NCBI GenBank assembly: GCA_902785755.1
Contig: CACZZO010000011.1
Span: 47,489-111,488 of the forward strand
Length of the DNA: 64,000 nt
Direction: 5' to 3'
DNA from: an uncultured Bacteroidia bacterium
GTDB lineage: Bacteria > Bacteroidota > Bacteroidia > Bacteroidales > F082
In this document: positions 6,842 to 16,056 of the stretch, piece by piece
How positions within the stretch are numbered: the first letter of the stretch is position 1
How the letters are laid out: each line of letters opens with the position of its first letter
Program-made: the position numbers and the translations under genes
Notes under the pieces: generated by a model
Seen by the model: the letters and a program-made list of their open reading frames with translations, nothing else
What the model was told of the DNA's origin: nothing
The model's database searches: none

Positions 6842-9385
6842 ATGAAAAAATCAACTTTACTCGCATTGTTCTGCCTTTTGGCCACGATTGGCATGGCGCA
6901 GGTGGAATACGTTTACGACTTCAACAGCCTCACCGAAGGCTCGCAAAACCTCAACGGTCAGGACGGCTGGAAGACACATTACCAGACCGCGACTTCATCG
7001 CAAGACTTTGATGTTTCGTATGTTTGCGGCTCCGACATGGCCCCTGACGAGACTATGGCCATTTGGTATCCTTACGGCGGCTCAGGCGTTGGTCGCACGG
7101 CCACGCGCAAGGCTTCCGACAATTTCAACTTCAACTTCCAGAACGGCGGTATCATGGACCTTGAAATCGACATGAACCGCACTTGGTGGGGCTCGTTTTT
7201 CGGCGTGGGCTTCGATGCCGACGGCGACGGCCACATCCTGCCCGGCATGACCGACCCCGACGGCGGCGTGTATCTCTTCATCAAGAGCCAAGGCGACAGC
7301 GGCCATGCTCGTGTGCATCTGCCCGATGGCACTTCCGTTCCCTTCGACTACGAGGAAGGCGGCTGGACGCGCTACAAGATGTCTTTTGACTTCACAGCCT
7401 ACGACGGCGCAGGCGCGGTGACGGTGTTCGTGAAGCCCGGTTGCGAGGGCGAATGGCTACAGATGGCAGGTTGCACCAATGTTTGCATGAACCTCACGCC
7501 CGGCAGCGGCGACAAGAACGACTACCAAGTGTGGGACGGCATTTTCTTCCACTCGCAAGGCGGCACGGGCGGCTTCGACAACCTCCTTGTACGCCAGCAG
7601 CCCGACGGCAACGCCCAACTCATCGAAATGGCCGACATCCCGAACCAATTGGTTTTCAACGATCCGATTACCTTGCAGGCAACGGCCTCTTCGGGACTGC
7701 CTGTTTCCTTTGAATTAATGGAAGGTCCCGCCACGATTAATGGCAACATTTTGACCTTGACGGGCGAGACAGGTATCGTGAAGCTGAAGGCCACCCAAGC
7801 CGGCAACGCCAACTGGCTACCCGCTCCCGATGTGGTGAAATCGTTTGAAGTGGTCGACCCTGATGACTACGAGCCTGAAGTGAAGATTCGTCGCCCGTAT
7901 GAGGGAACGAAGGTTTATTTGAATGAAATTCAACCCGTTATGATTGTCGTTTCGGCCTACATTGAGCATCCTGAAGTCATCAAGTTCACCGAAATCACGG
8001 CGAGCGTTGATGGAGTGGACATCCCTTTAAAGACCGACTATCCCGACAACCCTGAAAACGGCTATTATTATGGGTTCTTCACCCCCTTGAGCTTCACCAA
8101 CTATGGCTTGAGCGTCAGCGTGACCCAAAGCGGCGGGAAAACGACGACTTATCACACTAATTTTGAAGTGACCAACCAGATTGACAACCATTTGGACATC
8201 GTAACGATGAACGGCGACCTCGTTTGCACCCCGACGGTGCATAGCGCGAAAGGCGAATATGTGATGCCTACACATGTGGGCGCGTTCAGCGAGATTTTGG
8301 CCCACTACGACCACACTTGCGTGAACAACAATTGCGACCCCTACGACCGCGTTGGCGGTGTGAAGGTGCGCAACTATCGCGGCGAGTGGGTGGAACTGTT
8401 CCGCTACACCACTCCCTTCGGCGTGCAATGCGAGGATGATTTGGATGTGAGCGACTACACCTCCTTATTGCAAGGCTTGGTCGAGTTTGAATACTACATG
8501 GAGAGTTGGGGCGGCAGCGGCTACAACCCCACGCTGATTTTCAGTTTCACCAAAGGCACGCCCGCCTATCTCTATGCCGATGTGGATGAGATTTGGTTCG
8601 ACATCTATGCTTTCGGCGACTACGCCAACCAGCAGCCCGTGCCCGTGGTGAACTATGAGTTTAGCGACAAGGCGCAAGCCGCCAAACTGAAAATCACGAC
8701 GACAGGCCACAACTGGAGCAGCGGCACCAACAACTGCTACAACACGGGCAATGCCGCCGAGTTTTACGAAGCCACGCATCACATCCTTGTGAACGGGCAG
8801 AACAAGTACGACCAGCACCTGTGGCGCACCTGCACGCCCAATCCTGCTGGCTGCCAGCCGCAAAACGGCACTTGGACCTACAACCGCAGCGGATGGTGCC
8901 CAGGTAGCATCGGCCTCGTGTGGGACTATGACCTTACGGAATACCTCGCCGCCGGACAAGCCGAGTTGTTCTACCAATTCGACCCGACCTATCTCGACCT
9001 CTGCCATCCCAACCACCCCGACTGCATCGACGGCGTGACCTGCACCGAATGTGCCGCCCCCGACAACCCAGTGTTGCGCGTGGCGGGCAAGGTGGTCACC
9101 TTCAGCAACGACGAGAACCTATTGGTGGGCCTCCACGAAACACACGCCGAGCCAGCCTTCACCGCCGACATCTTCCCCAATCCCGCCAAGGGCCAATTCA
9201 CCCTCCGCACCGATTACGACAAGGGGGCAGTCAGTGTGATGATGCTCAATATGCAGGGGCAAATGGTGATGTTCTTCACCGTGGAAGGCCAGCGCACCAT
9301 CGACGTGAGCCGTCTGCCTGCTGGGGTTTATACTTTGCAGATGCTTGGCGGGAGCTTGGTGACGCGGAAATTGGTGGTGGAATGA
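6842..9385 (+). CDS. T9SS-secreted PNGase F-like N-glycanase, copy 1
   Basis: An 847-residue secreted protein (start MKKSTLLAL; an upstream ATG at 6797 overlaps the promoter). The signal peptide ends GMA before Gln. Residues ~20-255 form a lectin/LamG-like beta domain, and ~260-340 an Ig-like domain (IPNQLVFNDP...SGLPVSFEL). Residues ~345-740 form two PNGase F-type domains. Aligning by eye with Elizabethkingia PNGase F, the catalytic residues D60, E118 and E206 correspond to D502 (CDPYDR), E554 (YYMESW) and E640 (NAAEFYEATHH). GWCPGS is also conserved. The C-terminal ~70 residues (IFPNPAKGQ...LPAGVYTLQ) are a T9SS type A sorting domain. It would cleave the amide between Asn and GlcNAc of N-glycoproteins outside the cell. 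Confidence 0.87.
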   Translation: MKKSTLLALFCLLATIGMAQVEYVYDFNSLTEGSQNLNGQDGWKTHYQTATSSQDFDVSYVCGSDMAPDETMAIWYPYGGSGVGRTATRKASDNFNFNFQNGGIMDLEIDMNRTWWGSFFGVGFDADGDGHILPGMTDPDGGVYLFIKSQGDSGHARVHLPDGTSVPFDYEEGGWTRYKMSFDFTAYDGAGAVTVFVKPGCEGEWLQMAGCTNVCMNLTPGSGDKNDYQVWDGIFFHSQGGTGGFDNLLVRQQPDGNAQLIEMADIPNQLVFNDPITLQATASSGLPVSFELMEGPATINGNILTLTGETGIVKLKATQAGNANWLPAPDVVKSFEVVDPDDYEPEVKIRRPYEGTKVYLNEIQPVMIVVSAYIEHPEVIKFTEITASVDGVDIPLKTDYPDNPENGYYYGFFTPLSFTNYGLSVSVTQSGGKTTTYHTNFEVTNQIDNHLDIVTMNGDLVCTPTVHSAKGEYVMPTHVGAFSEILAHYDHTCVNNNCDPYDRVGGVKVRNYRGEWVELFRYTTPFGVQCEDDLDVSDYTSLLQGLVEFEYYMESWGGSGYNPTLIFSFTKGTPAYLYADVDEIWFDIYAFGDYANQQPVPVVNYEFSDKAQAAKLKITTTGHNWSSGTNNCYNTGNAAEFYEATHHILVNGQNKYDQHLWRTCTPNPAGCQPQNGTWTYNRSGWCPGSIGLVWDYDLTEYLAAGQAELFYQFDPTYLDLCHPNHPDCIDGVTCTECAAPDNPVLRVAGKVVTFSNDENLLVGLHETHAEPAFTADIFPNPAKGQFTLRTDYDKGAVSVMMLNMQGQMVMFFTVEGQRTIDVSRLPAGVYTLQMLGGSLVTRKLVVE

Positions 9386-9454
9386 TTTCAATATTTGCAA
9401 AATCCAAACAATTTGCGTATTATTGTCCCATCTTCTTAATTTGAAAATTGAATC

Positions 9455-10258
9455 ATGGCGAAAATCATTGTCAACGAAACCGAAATTACCATTTTGGAAA
9501 TCAATGAGAAAGACTATATCTCGTTGACCGATATGGTGAAAGGCATAGAAAACGGATTGGCACTAATAGAAAAATGGTTGCGCAACAAGAACACCATCGA
9601 GTTTCTCGGCATTTGGGAAGAAATGTACAATCCCGATTTTAATTCCCCCGAATTCGAGGGAATTAAGAATGCCGCTGGATTGAACAGGTTCATACTTTCC
9701 GTAAAGCAGTGGATTGAAAAAACCCATGCAATAGGCATCATTGCTAAGGCCGGACGCTATGGCGGAACTTATGCACATAAAGACCTCGCTTTTGAATTTG
9801 CCTCGTGGGTCTCTCCCCAATTCAAGCTTTATTTGTTGAGAGAGTTTCAAAGGCTGAAAGAAGAAGAGCAAAAGCAACTTGGCTGGACGGCGAAACGCGA
9901 ACTTTCAAAAATCAACTATCACATTCACACCGATGCCATCAAGCAAAACCTAATTCCCGCTGAATTATCACCAATTCAAACCAGCATCATCTATGCTAAC
10001 GAAGCCGATGTCCTCAATGTCGCCTTGTTTGGAATAACCGCTAAACAGTGGCGTGAAGAACATCCCGACCTAAAAGGCAACATCCGTGACTATGCATCCA
10101 TCAATCAACTCATTTGCTTATCGAACATGGAAAACCTCAATGCGGTTTTCATCAACAATGGTGTTCCACAATCTGAGAGATTGAAGGAACTGAACCGCAT
10201 CGCCATTCAGCAAATGTTGGTTTTAGAAGAAATAGAAAACAGAAAACTCTTGAAATAA
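9455..10258 (+). CDS. KilA-N domain protein
   Basis: 267 residues. The N-terminal ~130 residues are a KilA-N DNA-binding domain: YISLTDMVKG, LIEKWLRNKNTIEFLGIWE, then GRYGGTYAHKDLAFEFASW and FKLYLLREFQRLKEE. The C-terminal half is helical with no motif I recognise. KilA-N domains occur in phages and also as chromosomal genes in Bacteroidota. This gene is 69 bp after the first PNGase-like gene and only 6 bp before the second, on the same strand, so it is probably cotranscribed with copy 2. A regulatory role is possible but inferred from position only. Confidence 0.85.
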   Translation: MAKIIVNETEITILEINEKDYISLTDMVKGIENGLALIEKWLRNKNTIEFLGIWEEMYNPDFNSPEFEGIKNAAGLNRFILSVKQWIEKTHAIGIIAKAGRYGGTYAHKDLAFEFASWVSPQFKLYLLREFQRLKEEEQKQLGWTAKRELSKINYHIHTDAIKQNLIPAELSPIQTSIIYANEADVLNVALFGITAKQWREEHPDLKGNIRDYASINQLICLSNMENLNAVFINNGVPQSERLKELNRIAIQQMLVLEEIENRKLLK

Positions 10259-10264
10259 AAAATC

Positions 10265-12868
10265 ATGAAAAAAGTAACCTTACTCCTCTCCATGATGGCC
10301 CTGTCCATCAGCTTGTTTGCCCAGACGACGGCAACTTGCGACTTCAACAATTACACTGAGAACGCCCCGCTCAACGGACAACACGGATGGGTGGCGCGAC
10401 CCCACAGCGCGGGCGGCGGACAACTGAAGACCGAATATCTCGGTGGTGGCGGACAAACCACGCCCGACGAAACCATGGGTGCCTTCTTCGACAACGCCAA
10501 CACCAACTTCGGCGAAGTAGCCACCCACAAATCAACGCCCGACTTTCCCTTCGACTTCTCGACGGGTGGCACCATCGAGGTGGAAATCGACATGTTCCGC
10601 AACTGGTGGGGCACCTGCTTCGGCATCGGCTACGACGCCAACGGCGACGGCGTTGTGCTGCCCCCAATGAGTTACGAGGCCACCTGCCCCAACCCCAACC
10701 TGAACGTGCAGGACGGCGGCATCTATTTCATCACCACGGGCATCGACCCACGCCCCAGTTTCGTCAACGGCATCGTGCTGCCCGACAACACCATGCCCGT
10801 CGATTTCGACTATCAAAACGAATACGGTACTTGGACGCGCTGGAAAATCATGATCGACCTTGAGGCCAACGGCGGCCAAGGCTCCGTCACCCTCTTTGCC
10901 GACCACGGCTGCACGGGCGAGTTTGAACCCGTGCCCGAAATCCAAGGCATTAATGCTGGACTCACCCCGGGCAGCGGTGACCGTTTCGACCCAGCTGCAT
11001 GGGATGGCGTGTTCTTCCTCAGCAGTTCGCATGGCGGCTTCGACAATATCGTAGTGCGCCACACGCCCGCAGGATTGGCTTCGCAATTCATTGAGTTTGA
11101 AGCCATCCCCGACAAACTTGTCTTCGACGAGCCTTTTGGACTCAATGCCACGGCCACTTCGGGACTGCCAGTCAGTTTCGAGGTTTTGGAAGGTCCCGCC
11201 ACGCTGAACGGCAACACCGTAACCCTAAGCGGCGAGGAAGGTACCGTGAAAATACGCGCCACACAAGGCGGCGACGGCACGCAATGGCAAGCCGCACCTG
11301 CCGTGAACCGCACCTTTGAGGTGGTCAACCCCGACAACTACACGCCTGAAATCACGATTCGCAGGCCTTACGAGGGGCTGAACGTCTACATGAGCGAACT
11401 GAAGCCTGTGATGTTGGTTTTGAGTGCCCACGTCGAGCATGGCAATGTCATCAAGTTTGAGGATGTGTCGTGCAGCATTGGTAGCCAGACCGTGAAATTG
11501 CAGACCGCCTATCCCGACGACCCCGACAACGGCTATTGGTACGGCCTCTGGGAACCTACTTCATTCGGTGACTTTAACATGACCGCAACCATCACGCAAT
11601 CAGGAGGAAAAACGACTTCGGTGAGCAACCATTTCACCGTGACTAACACCTTCAACAATGTGGATGCCGTGGCCATGAACGGCGACCTTGTTGTGACGGC
11701 CTCGCAACAAACCGCACACGGCGAATATGCCCTGCCCTCGCATGTGGGCGCCTTCGCCACGATTAATGCCCACTATGACCACCGTTGCGTGAACAGCGAT
11801 TGCGACCCATACGACCGCATCGGTTATGTGCGCGTGAAGAACTTCCGTGGCGAGTGGGTCGAGTTGTTCCGCTACTGCTCGCCCTTTGGCGTGGAATGTG
11901 ACGACAACCTTGACGTGACCGACTACACCTCCATCCTGCAAGGCTTGGTGGAATTTGAGGTCTATTACCAAACTTGGGACGGCAGCGGCTATTGCCCGAT
12001 TTTGACTTTCAACATGCAAAAAGGCACACCCGAATACCTCTACAGCGACGTGCAGCCCATCTGGTTCGGGGCTTACGATTTCGGCGATTATGCCAACCAG
12101 CAGCCCGTGCCTGAAATGGACTTCGAGTTTGCCGAAAACACCGCCGAAGCCCACCTGAAAATCATCACCACGGGCCACAATTGGAGCAGTGCCATCAGTG
12201 GCGGCTCGGCCTACAACACGGGCAACGCGGCGGAGTTTTACGAGGCCACGCACCATGTTTATGTGAACGGCAACCTCAAGTTCGACCAGCACCTGTGGCA
12301 AACTTGTACCCCAAATCCGGCAGGTTGCCAGCCCCAAAATGGCACATGGTCTTACAACCGCAGCGGATGGTGCCCTGGCAGCATCGGCATGGTGTGGGAC
12401 TACGACCTGACGGAATACCTGCCCAACGGTGGCGCACATCTTTTCTATCAGTTCGACCCGACCTATATTGACTATTGTCACCCCAATTATCCCGACTGCC
12501 ACGACGGACAGAACTCATGCCCCCACTGCTCCGACCCCGACAATCCAATTCTGCGCGTTTCGGGCATGGTGGTGAGCCGCTCCAACAGCGAAGGCACTTT
12601 GCTCGACATCAAGGAATATGTTGACTTTGAGAAAGACCCATTCACAGTGAGCATTTCGCCCAACCCAGTGAAAAGCCAAATGACCATCGCCACTGACTAT
12701 AAGTTGGGCAAACTCAGTGTCCACATCATCAACGCGCAAGGCGTGGAAGTGCGCGGCTTTGTGATGGACAAACAAACGACTATCGATGTCAGCGACTTGC
12801 CGTCGGGCCTTTATTTCGTGAGTGTCATCGGCGGAAAAGTCGTGACGAAAAAAATCGTCATTGAATGA
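10265..12868 (+). CDS. T9SS-secreted PNGase F-like protein, copy 2 (Glu-to-Gln in active site)
   Basis: An 867-residue paralogue of the copy 69-847 bp upstream, with the same order: signal peptide (LFA before Gln), beta-sandwich ~21-265, Ig-like domain ~280-355, PNGase F-like domains ~360-755 and a T9SS sorting domain (SISPNPVKSQ...LPSGLYFVS). By alignment, D517 (CDPYDR) and E657 (NAAEFYEATHH) keep the D60 and E206 positions. The E118 position is Q569 (VYYQTW; codon CAA at 11969-11971), where copy 1 has Glu. The protein may be impaired, have altered specificity, or bind N-glycans without cutting. Extra Cys pairs in the N-terminal domain also differ from copy 1. Confidence 0.85.
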   Translation: MKKVTLLLSMMALSISLFAQTTATCDFNNYTENAPLNGQHGWVARPHSAGGGQLKTEYLGGGGQTTPDETMGAFFDNANTNFGEVATHKSTPDFPFDFSTGGTIEVEIDMFRNWWGTCFGIGYDANGDGVVLPPMSYEATCPNPNLNVQDGGIYFITTGIDPRPSFVNGIVLPDNTMPVDFDYQNEYGTWTRWKIMIDLEANGGQGSVTLFADHGCTGEFEPVPEIQGINAGLTPGSGDRFDPAAWDGVFFLSSSHGGFDNIVVRHTPAGLASQFIEFEAIPDKLVFDEPFGLNATATSGLPVSFEVLEGPATLNGNTVTLSGEEGTVKIRATQGGDGTQWQAAPAVNRTFEVVNPDNYTPEITIRRPYEGLNVYMSELKPVMLVLSAHVEHGNVIKFEDVSCSIGSQTVKLQTAYPDDPDNGYWYGLWEPTSFGDFNMTATITQSGGKTTSVSNHFTVTNTFNNVDAVAMNGDLVVTASQQTAHGEYALPSHVGAFATINAHYDHRCVNSDCDPYDRIGYVRVKNFRGEWVELFRYCSPFGVECDDNLDVTDYTSILQGLVEFEVYYQTWDGSGYCPILTFNMQKGTPEYLYSDVQPIWFGAYDFGDYANQQPVPEMDFEFAENTAEAHLKIITTGHNWSSAISGGSAYNTGNAAEFYEATHHVYVNGNLKFDQHLWQTCTPNPAGCQPQNGTWSYNRSGWCPGSIGMVWDYDLTEYLPNGGAHLFYQFDPTYIDYCHPNYPDCHDGQNSCPHCSDPDNPILRVSGMVVSRSNSEGTLLDIKEYVDFEKDPFTVSISPNPVKSQMTIATDYKLGKLSVHIINAQGVEVRGFVMDKQTTIDVSDLPSGLYFVSVIGGKVVTKKIVIE

Positions 12869-12889
12869 TTCCTCGAATCCTATTAATCG

Positions 12890-12920
12890 AAAAAAGACCG
12901 CGAGTTTGCGGTCTTTTTTT
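12890..12920. terminator. bidirectional intrinsic terminator
   Basis: Six A, stem GACCGC (12896-12901), loop GAGTTT, stem GCGGTC (12908-12913), then seven T. It lies between the convergent second PNGase-like gene and the small OMP gene and can serve both. Confidence 0.88.
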
Positions 12921-12940
12921 CGTTATTGGAGATGATTGGG

Positions 12941-13396
12941 TCAGAACATGTAGCGTATGCCCAAACACAACCCCCATCCGAATCCAGCATAATTGCCAAT
13001 GAAATTCCACATGGGCCGAAAATCCAACGAGAGTTGCAATGGGATGGGCAGTTCATAGTCGAGACCTACTTGGCCACCCAAAGAAACATTGAAATAGTTG
13101 CTTCCTTCCACAGATTGGAAAATACTCAACTGGGCGCCAGGGCCCACATACCAGCCAAGTCGGTCCACAATGTTCCAATGCCATTGGTAAATGCCAGTAA
13201 GGCTGAAATAACGGTAAGTGTTCCAAGTCGCGAAACCGTTGATACCAAGGTCAAGTTCGAGTCGGTTGGTGTTGCCTAACATTTTCTGCCATGAAACTTC
13301 GGCACCCGTACCAAAACGCACACCCAAGTTGTTCTGTGCATTGGCGGCAAAGGCCAAACCCATAACTGCCACCATGATTAGCAATACTTTCTTCAT
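12941..13396 (-). CDS. small outer-membrane beta-barrel protein
   Basis: 151 residues. The signal peptide is MKKVLLIMVAVMGLAFAANA, cleaved before Gln. The rest alternates hydrophobic and polar residues with frequent Trp/Tyr and Gly turns (FGTGAEVSW, WHWNIVDRLGWYVGPGAQLSIF), and ends in IRYMF, an aromatic C-terminal strand. This fits a small 8-strand porin-family barrel. Its gene is followed by the shared terminator at 12890-12920. No specific function can be assigned. Confidence 0.75.
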   Translation of the reverse strand: MKKVLLIMVAVMGLAFAANAQNNLGVRFGTGAEVSWQKMLGNTNRLELDLGINGFATWNTYRYFSLTGIYQWHWNIVDRLGWYVGPGAQLSIFQSVEGSNYFNVSLGGQVGLDYELPIPLQLSLDFRPMWNFIGNYAGFGWGLCLGIRYMF

Positions 13397-13437
13397 TTTT
13401 CTAAATTTTGATTGATAAATAATTGATTAATAATAGA

Positions 13438-14445
13438 TTATTCTTCATACACCACATGCAAGAGTAAATCGCCCACCATACCCAAGGTTTCCTTGTCGAT
13501 ATGTTCAAGGTTGTCATTAATGGTATGCCACACCTCGGGGAAGCATCCGTTGCTGCTGCTCGGTTGCAAGTCGATGATGTCAATAGTGGGAATGCCCGCG
13601 ATTTGGTTCATCGGAATGTGGTCGTCGCTGACCATTGCACCCATTTCGTTGGTGAAATAAGGCCGATAGCCTAAATCATACGCCTTGCGCCAAACCTTGT
13701 TGCTCACCCATGCGGCATAGCCTTGCGAATAGTATTCCTTCGGGAAGTTGGGGTTGCTGCCGCCCACCATGTCCAAAAGGATGCCATAATAGGCCTTGTA
13801 GCCGTAAACATGCGGCGCTTTCGACCAATGCTGCGAGCCTAATGCCCAATAATTGACACGGTCGTCATAAAACTTTTCGGCATCTTCTTGGTGCGGGCCA
13901 TAGTCCTCAAGGTCGAACAAAACGATGTCAACTCCCAAGTTCTCTGGCAAAGGTTGTAACCTGAACTGACGGGCACATTCGAGCAACACACCCACACCGC
14001 TGGCTCCATCGTTGGCACCATCAATGGGCTTGCGCATGTTGGCTTCGTCCGCATCGTGGTCGGCAAATGGACGTGAGTCCCAATGGGCACAAAGCACAAT
14101 GCGTTTCTTCGCCTCCGGATGGAACACCGCCACGATGTTCTTTCCATCGATACCGTTGCCGTTGAACAGTCGTGTCCTGAAATCTTGCACAATAATTGTG
14201 TCGGCGAAATCATACAATTTCTCAGTAAGCCATTCAGCACAATCGGCATGGGCCTGAGTTTCAGGCACACGCGGGCCGAATTGCGTTTGCTTGGCAACGA
14301 ACTGATAGGCCGAGTCGGCATTGAACTGCGGAATGGCTACAGTTTTCCTGGGTTTTTCGGTAGGTGTGTTTGTTTTTTTAGGCTCCTTGTTGCCACAAGA
14401 AGCAACTATCAGCAACACGACGATGACGATGAAAGTCTTTTTCAT
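13438..14445 (-). CDS. glutaminyl-peptide cyclotransferase (M28-fold) lipoprotein
   Basis: 335 residues with a lipoprotein signal (IVIVVLLIVASC; start at the ATG of 14445, not the longer open frame). The body is an M28-type zinc fold: CAHWDSRPFAD supplies the first metal Asp, DGANDGASGV and FDLEDYG the acidic pair, and SDDHIPM the His. AHWDSRP and the C-terminal DLQPSSSNGCFPEVWHT are typical of Bacteroidota type II glutaminyl cyclases rather than aminopeptidases. The enzyme cyclises N-terminal Gln of exported proteins to pyroglutamate at the periplasmic side. Thirteen signal peptides in this window expose such a Gln. Confidence 0.83.
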   Translation of the reverse strand: MKKTFIVIVVLLIVASCGNKEPKKTNTPTEKPRKTVAIPQFNADSAYQFVAKQTQFGPRVPETQAHADCAEWLTEKLYDFADTIIVQDFRTRLFNGNGIDGKNIVAVFHPEAKKRIVLCAHWDSRPFADHDADEANMRKPIDGANDGASGVGVLLECARQFRLQPLPENLGVDIVLFDLEDYGPHQEDAEKFYDDRVNYWALGSQHWSKAPHVYGYKAYYGILLDMVGGSNPNFPKEYYSQGYAAWVSNKVWRKAYDLGYRPYFTNEMGAMVSDDHIPMNQIAGIPTIDIIDLQPSSSNGCFPEVWHTINDNLEHIDKETLGMVGDLLLHVVYEE

Positions 14446-14496
14446 TTGAATTGACAATTTGGCTGCAAAGGTACAAATTAATGGCTTATGTGGAAT

Positions 14497-14526
14497 AAAA
14501 AAGGGCGACAACTTACGTCGTCGCCC
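14497..14526 (-). terminator. intrinsic terminator after the ExbB/ExbD operon
   Basis: Read on the minus strand, GGGCGAC (14526-14520) pairs with GTCGCCC (14509-14503) and is followed by six T (14502-14497). It sits 24 bp after the stop of the last ExbD gene. Confidence 0.85.
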
Positions 14527-14549
14527 TCTCATTTCTGAACTAAACCAAG

Positions 14550-15017
14550 CTAGTTCTCCAAGGCGCTACCCTTCAATGTCGTGTAGTTGATACGGAAGGC
14601 ACCCACCTTACGAAGTTCTTGCTTCACGTCGGTGACGACACCCATACGGGTCTCTCTATGCACCTTCAAGGCGGTGGTCAACAGCGGGCGGTCGGCCTCA
14701 CTGCGCGAGTCGCGCTCCTTTTGGATCCAGTCGGCGATGTCGGTCGTACGGGCGAAGGCATCGTCGAGTTGGATACGCGATTCGGTACCGAGTTTCGTAT
14801 CACGCGGCGGGCCGATGTAGATGCTGCTCACCAATGCCTTGCGTTCCAGTTTCTGGATTTCCGAAGCCTTTGGCATTGCGGTTTTCACCTTCAGTTCCAC
14901 GTCACGCATCGAAGTGGTGATCATGAAGAAGAATATCAACATGTAAACGATGTCGGGCAGTGAAGACGTGCTCACTTGCGGCACTTCCTTTTTCCCTTCT
15001 TTTCTGAATTTACCCAT
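14550..15017 (-). CDS. ExbD/TolR-family protein, second copy
   Basis: 155 residues. A short basic N-terminus (MGKFRKEGKKEVPQVSTSSLPD) leads into one transmembrane helix (IVYMLIFFFMITTSM) containing the ExbD-type region, followed by a periplasmic domain. The Asp before the helix (LPDIVYML) is the candidate proton-relay residue. It is the last gene of the operon exbB-membrane protein-exbD-exbD, 14 bp after the first ExbD gene. Such complexes use the proton motive force to energise TonB-dependent transport or related envelope work. Confidence 0.87.
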   Translation of the reverse strand: MGKFRKEGKKEVPQVSTSSLPDIVYMLIFFFMITTSMRDVELKVKTAMPKASEIQKLERKALVSSIYIGPPRDTKLGTESRIQLDDAFARTTDIADWIQKERDSRSEADRPLLTTALKVHRETRMGVVTDVKQELRKVGAFRINYTTLKGSALEN

Positions 15018-15031
15018 ATCTCAATCCTCCT

Positions 15032-15601
15032 TTAGTTAGTTTTGTACTCAACAGGCTCAGCCTCACTGACACGCACGGGCACAGCCTCGTTGATGGCCTT
15101 GGTTTGATCTTCATTGAGTTGGTCAAGGTGCTTGTGGAATTTCTTCCAAGCCAATTCTTCCTTCATTTCGTTGAAGGCGCGTGCCAACTCATTCTGCACA
15201 CTGATATACATAGCATACGAGGTACCACGGTCGTTCTGAAGCGAAATCACGCCCTTCGACATAAGCACATCGCCCACGAGGTCAAAGGTCTTGGTTTCCA
15301 CTTCAGGAGCGGTTTCGTCGCCAGGTTTTGGGGTCATGAAGTCCTTGGCGAGGTCCTTCAGCATGGAGATGTCTGACGGGCGGCCATTGACCAGCAACCT
15401 ATCGCTCTTGTTTACCATTACATTCATCACGTTCCTTTCCTTGACCTTCACGTCCTCGTCGTTTTGCTCGACGGGGGGAGGCAGACGACGGGTGATACCG
15501 TAGTCAACGTCCATCGAAGTCGTCATCAGGAAGAAACACAACAGCAAGAATGCTATGTCAGCCTGCGAACTTGAATTGATTTCCGGAGTTTTTCTTGCCA
15601 T
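15032..15601 (-). CDS. ExbD/TolR-family protein, first copy
   Basis: 189 residues. The N-terminal MARKTPEINSSSQADIAFLL places an Asp (AD) at the head of the single transmembrane helix (IAFLLLCFFLMTTSM), the proton-relay position of ExbD. A ~150-residue periplasmic domain follows, with a Lys/Glu-rich helical end. It differs clearly in sequence from the ExbD that follows 14 bp downstream, so the two may form a heteromeric complex. It lies 11 bp after the small membrane protein gene. Confidence 0.87.
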   Translation of the reverse strand: MARKTPEINSSSQADIAFLLLCFFLMTTSMDVDYGITRRLPPPVEQNDEDVKVKERNVMNVMVNKSDRLLVNGRPSDISMLKDLAKDFMTPKPGDETAPEVETKTFDLVGDVLMSKGVISLQNDRGTSYAMYISVQNELARAFNEMKEELAWKKFHKHLDQLNEDQTKAINEAVPVRVSEAEPVEYKTN

Positions 15602-15612
15602 GATGAAATGTT

Positions 15613-16044
15613 TTACTTTTTAACTGCCTTGTACAATACGGAGAACAGGATGGAAAGAATAGCGACTACAAAAGTGACATAGAAGAAGTTAAGGCCGAGT
15701 TCGACCCAACCGTGCGTCTTGCCCGAATAGAGGGTTTCGCCAGCTTGATAGGGGATTTCGAAAGCACCTTTCGACATAATGTAGGCTACAACTGCAATAG
15801 CAGCAAATGCAATGATGGCAATCAGTAGTGTCTTACCATTCAGGCCTTTGACGCCAGCGGTGAAAACGACTGAAACCAATGCAATGACAATGCCAAGTAC
15901 AATCAAGATGTAGCCCCAATTCAAGAGCATGTTGGTGCGGGCTTCGTCAGCCAGGCCAAGGTAGAAATACACTGCCAGAGCCACGGTAATCAAAGCCAAC
16001 AGGCCAAATACCCATTTACCGATGTTTGAAAGCTTACTATTCAT
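15613..16044 (-). CDS. integral membrane protein of the ExbB/ExbD operon
   Basis: 143 residues with about four hydrophobic helices (WVFGLLALITVALAVYFYL; NWGYILIVLGIVIALVSVVF; TLLIAIIAFAAIAVVAYIM; FFYVTFVVAILSILFSVLY). It matches no family I can name. It lies 12 bp after exbB and 11 bp before the first exbD, so it is very likely part of the same complex or its assembly. Similar small membrane proteins appear at this place in other Bacteroidota ExbB operons. Confidence 0.7.
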   Translation of the reverse strand: MNSKLSNIGKWVFGLLALITVALAVYFYLGLADEARTNMLLNWGYILIVLGIVIALVSVVFTAGVKGLNGKTLLIAIIAFAAIAVVAYIMSKGAFEIPYQAGETLYSGKTHGWVELGLNFFYVTFVVAILSILFSVLYKAVKK

Positions 16045-16056
16045 GATTGATACTGA

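Noticed and set aside
9455..10258. Prophage remnant
   Set aside because: KilA-N is the only phage-type domain here; no integrase, capsid, terminase or lysis gene is nearby.
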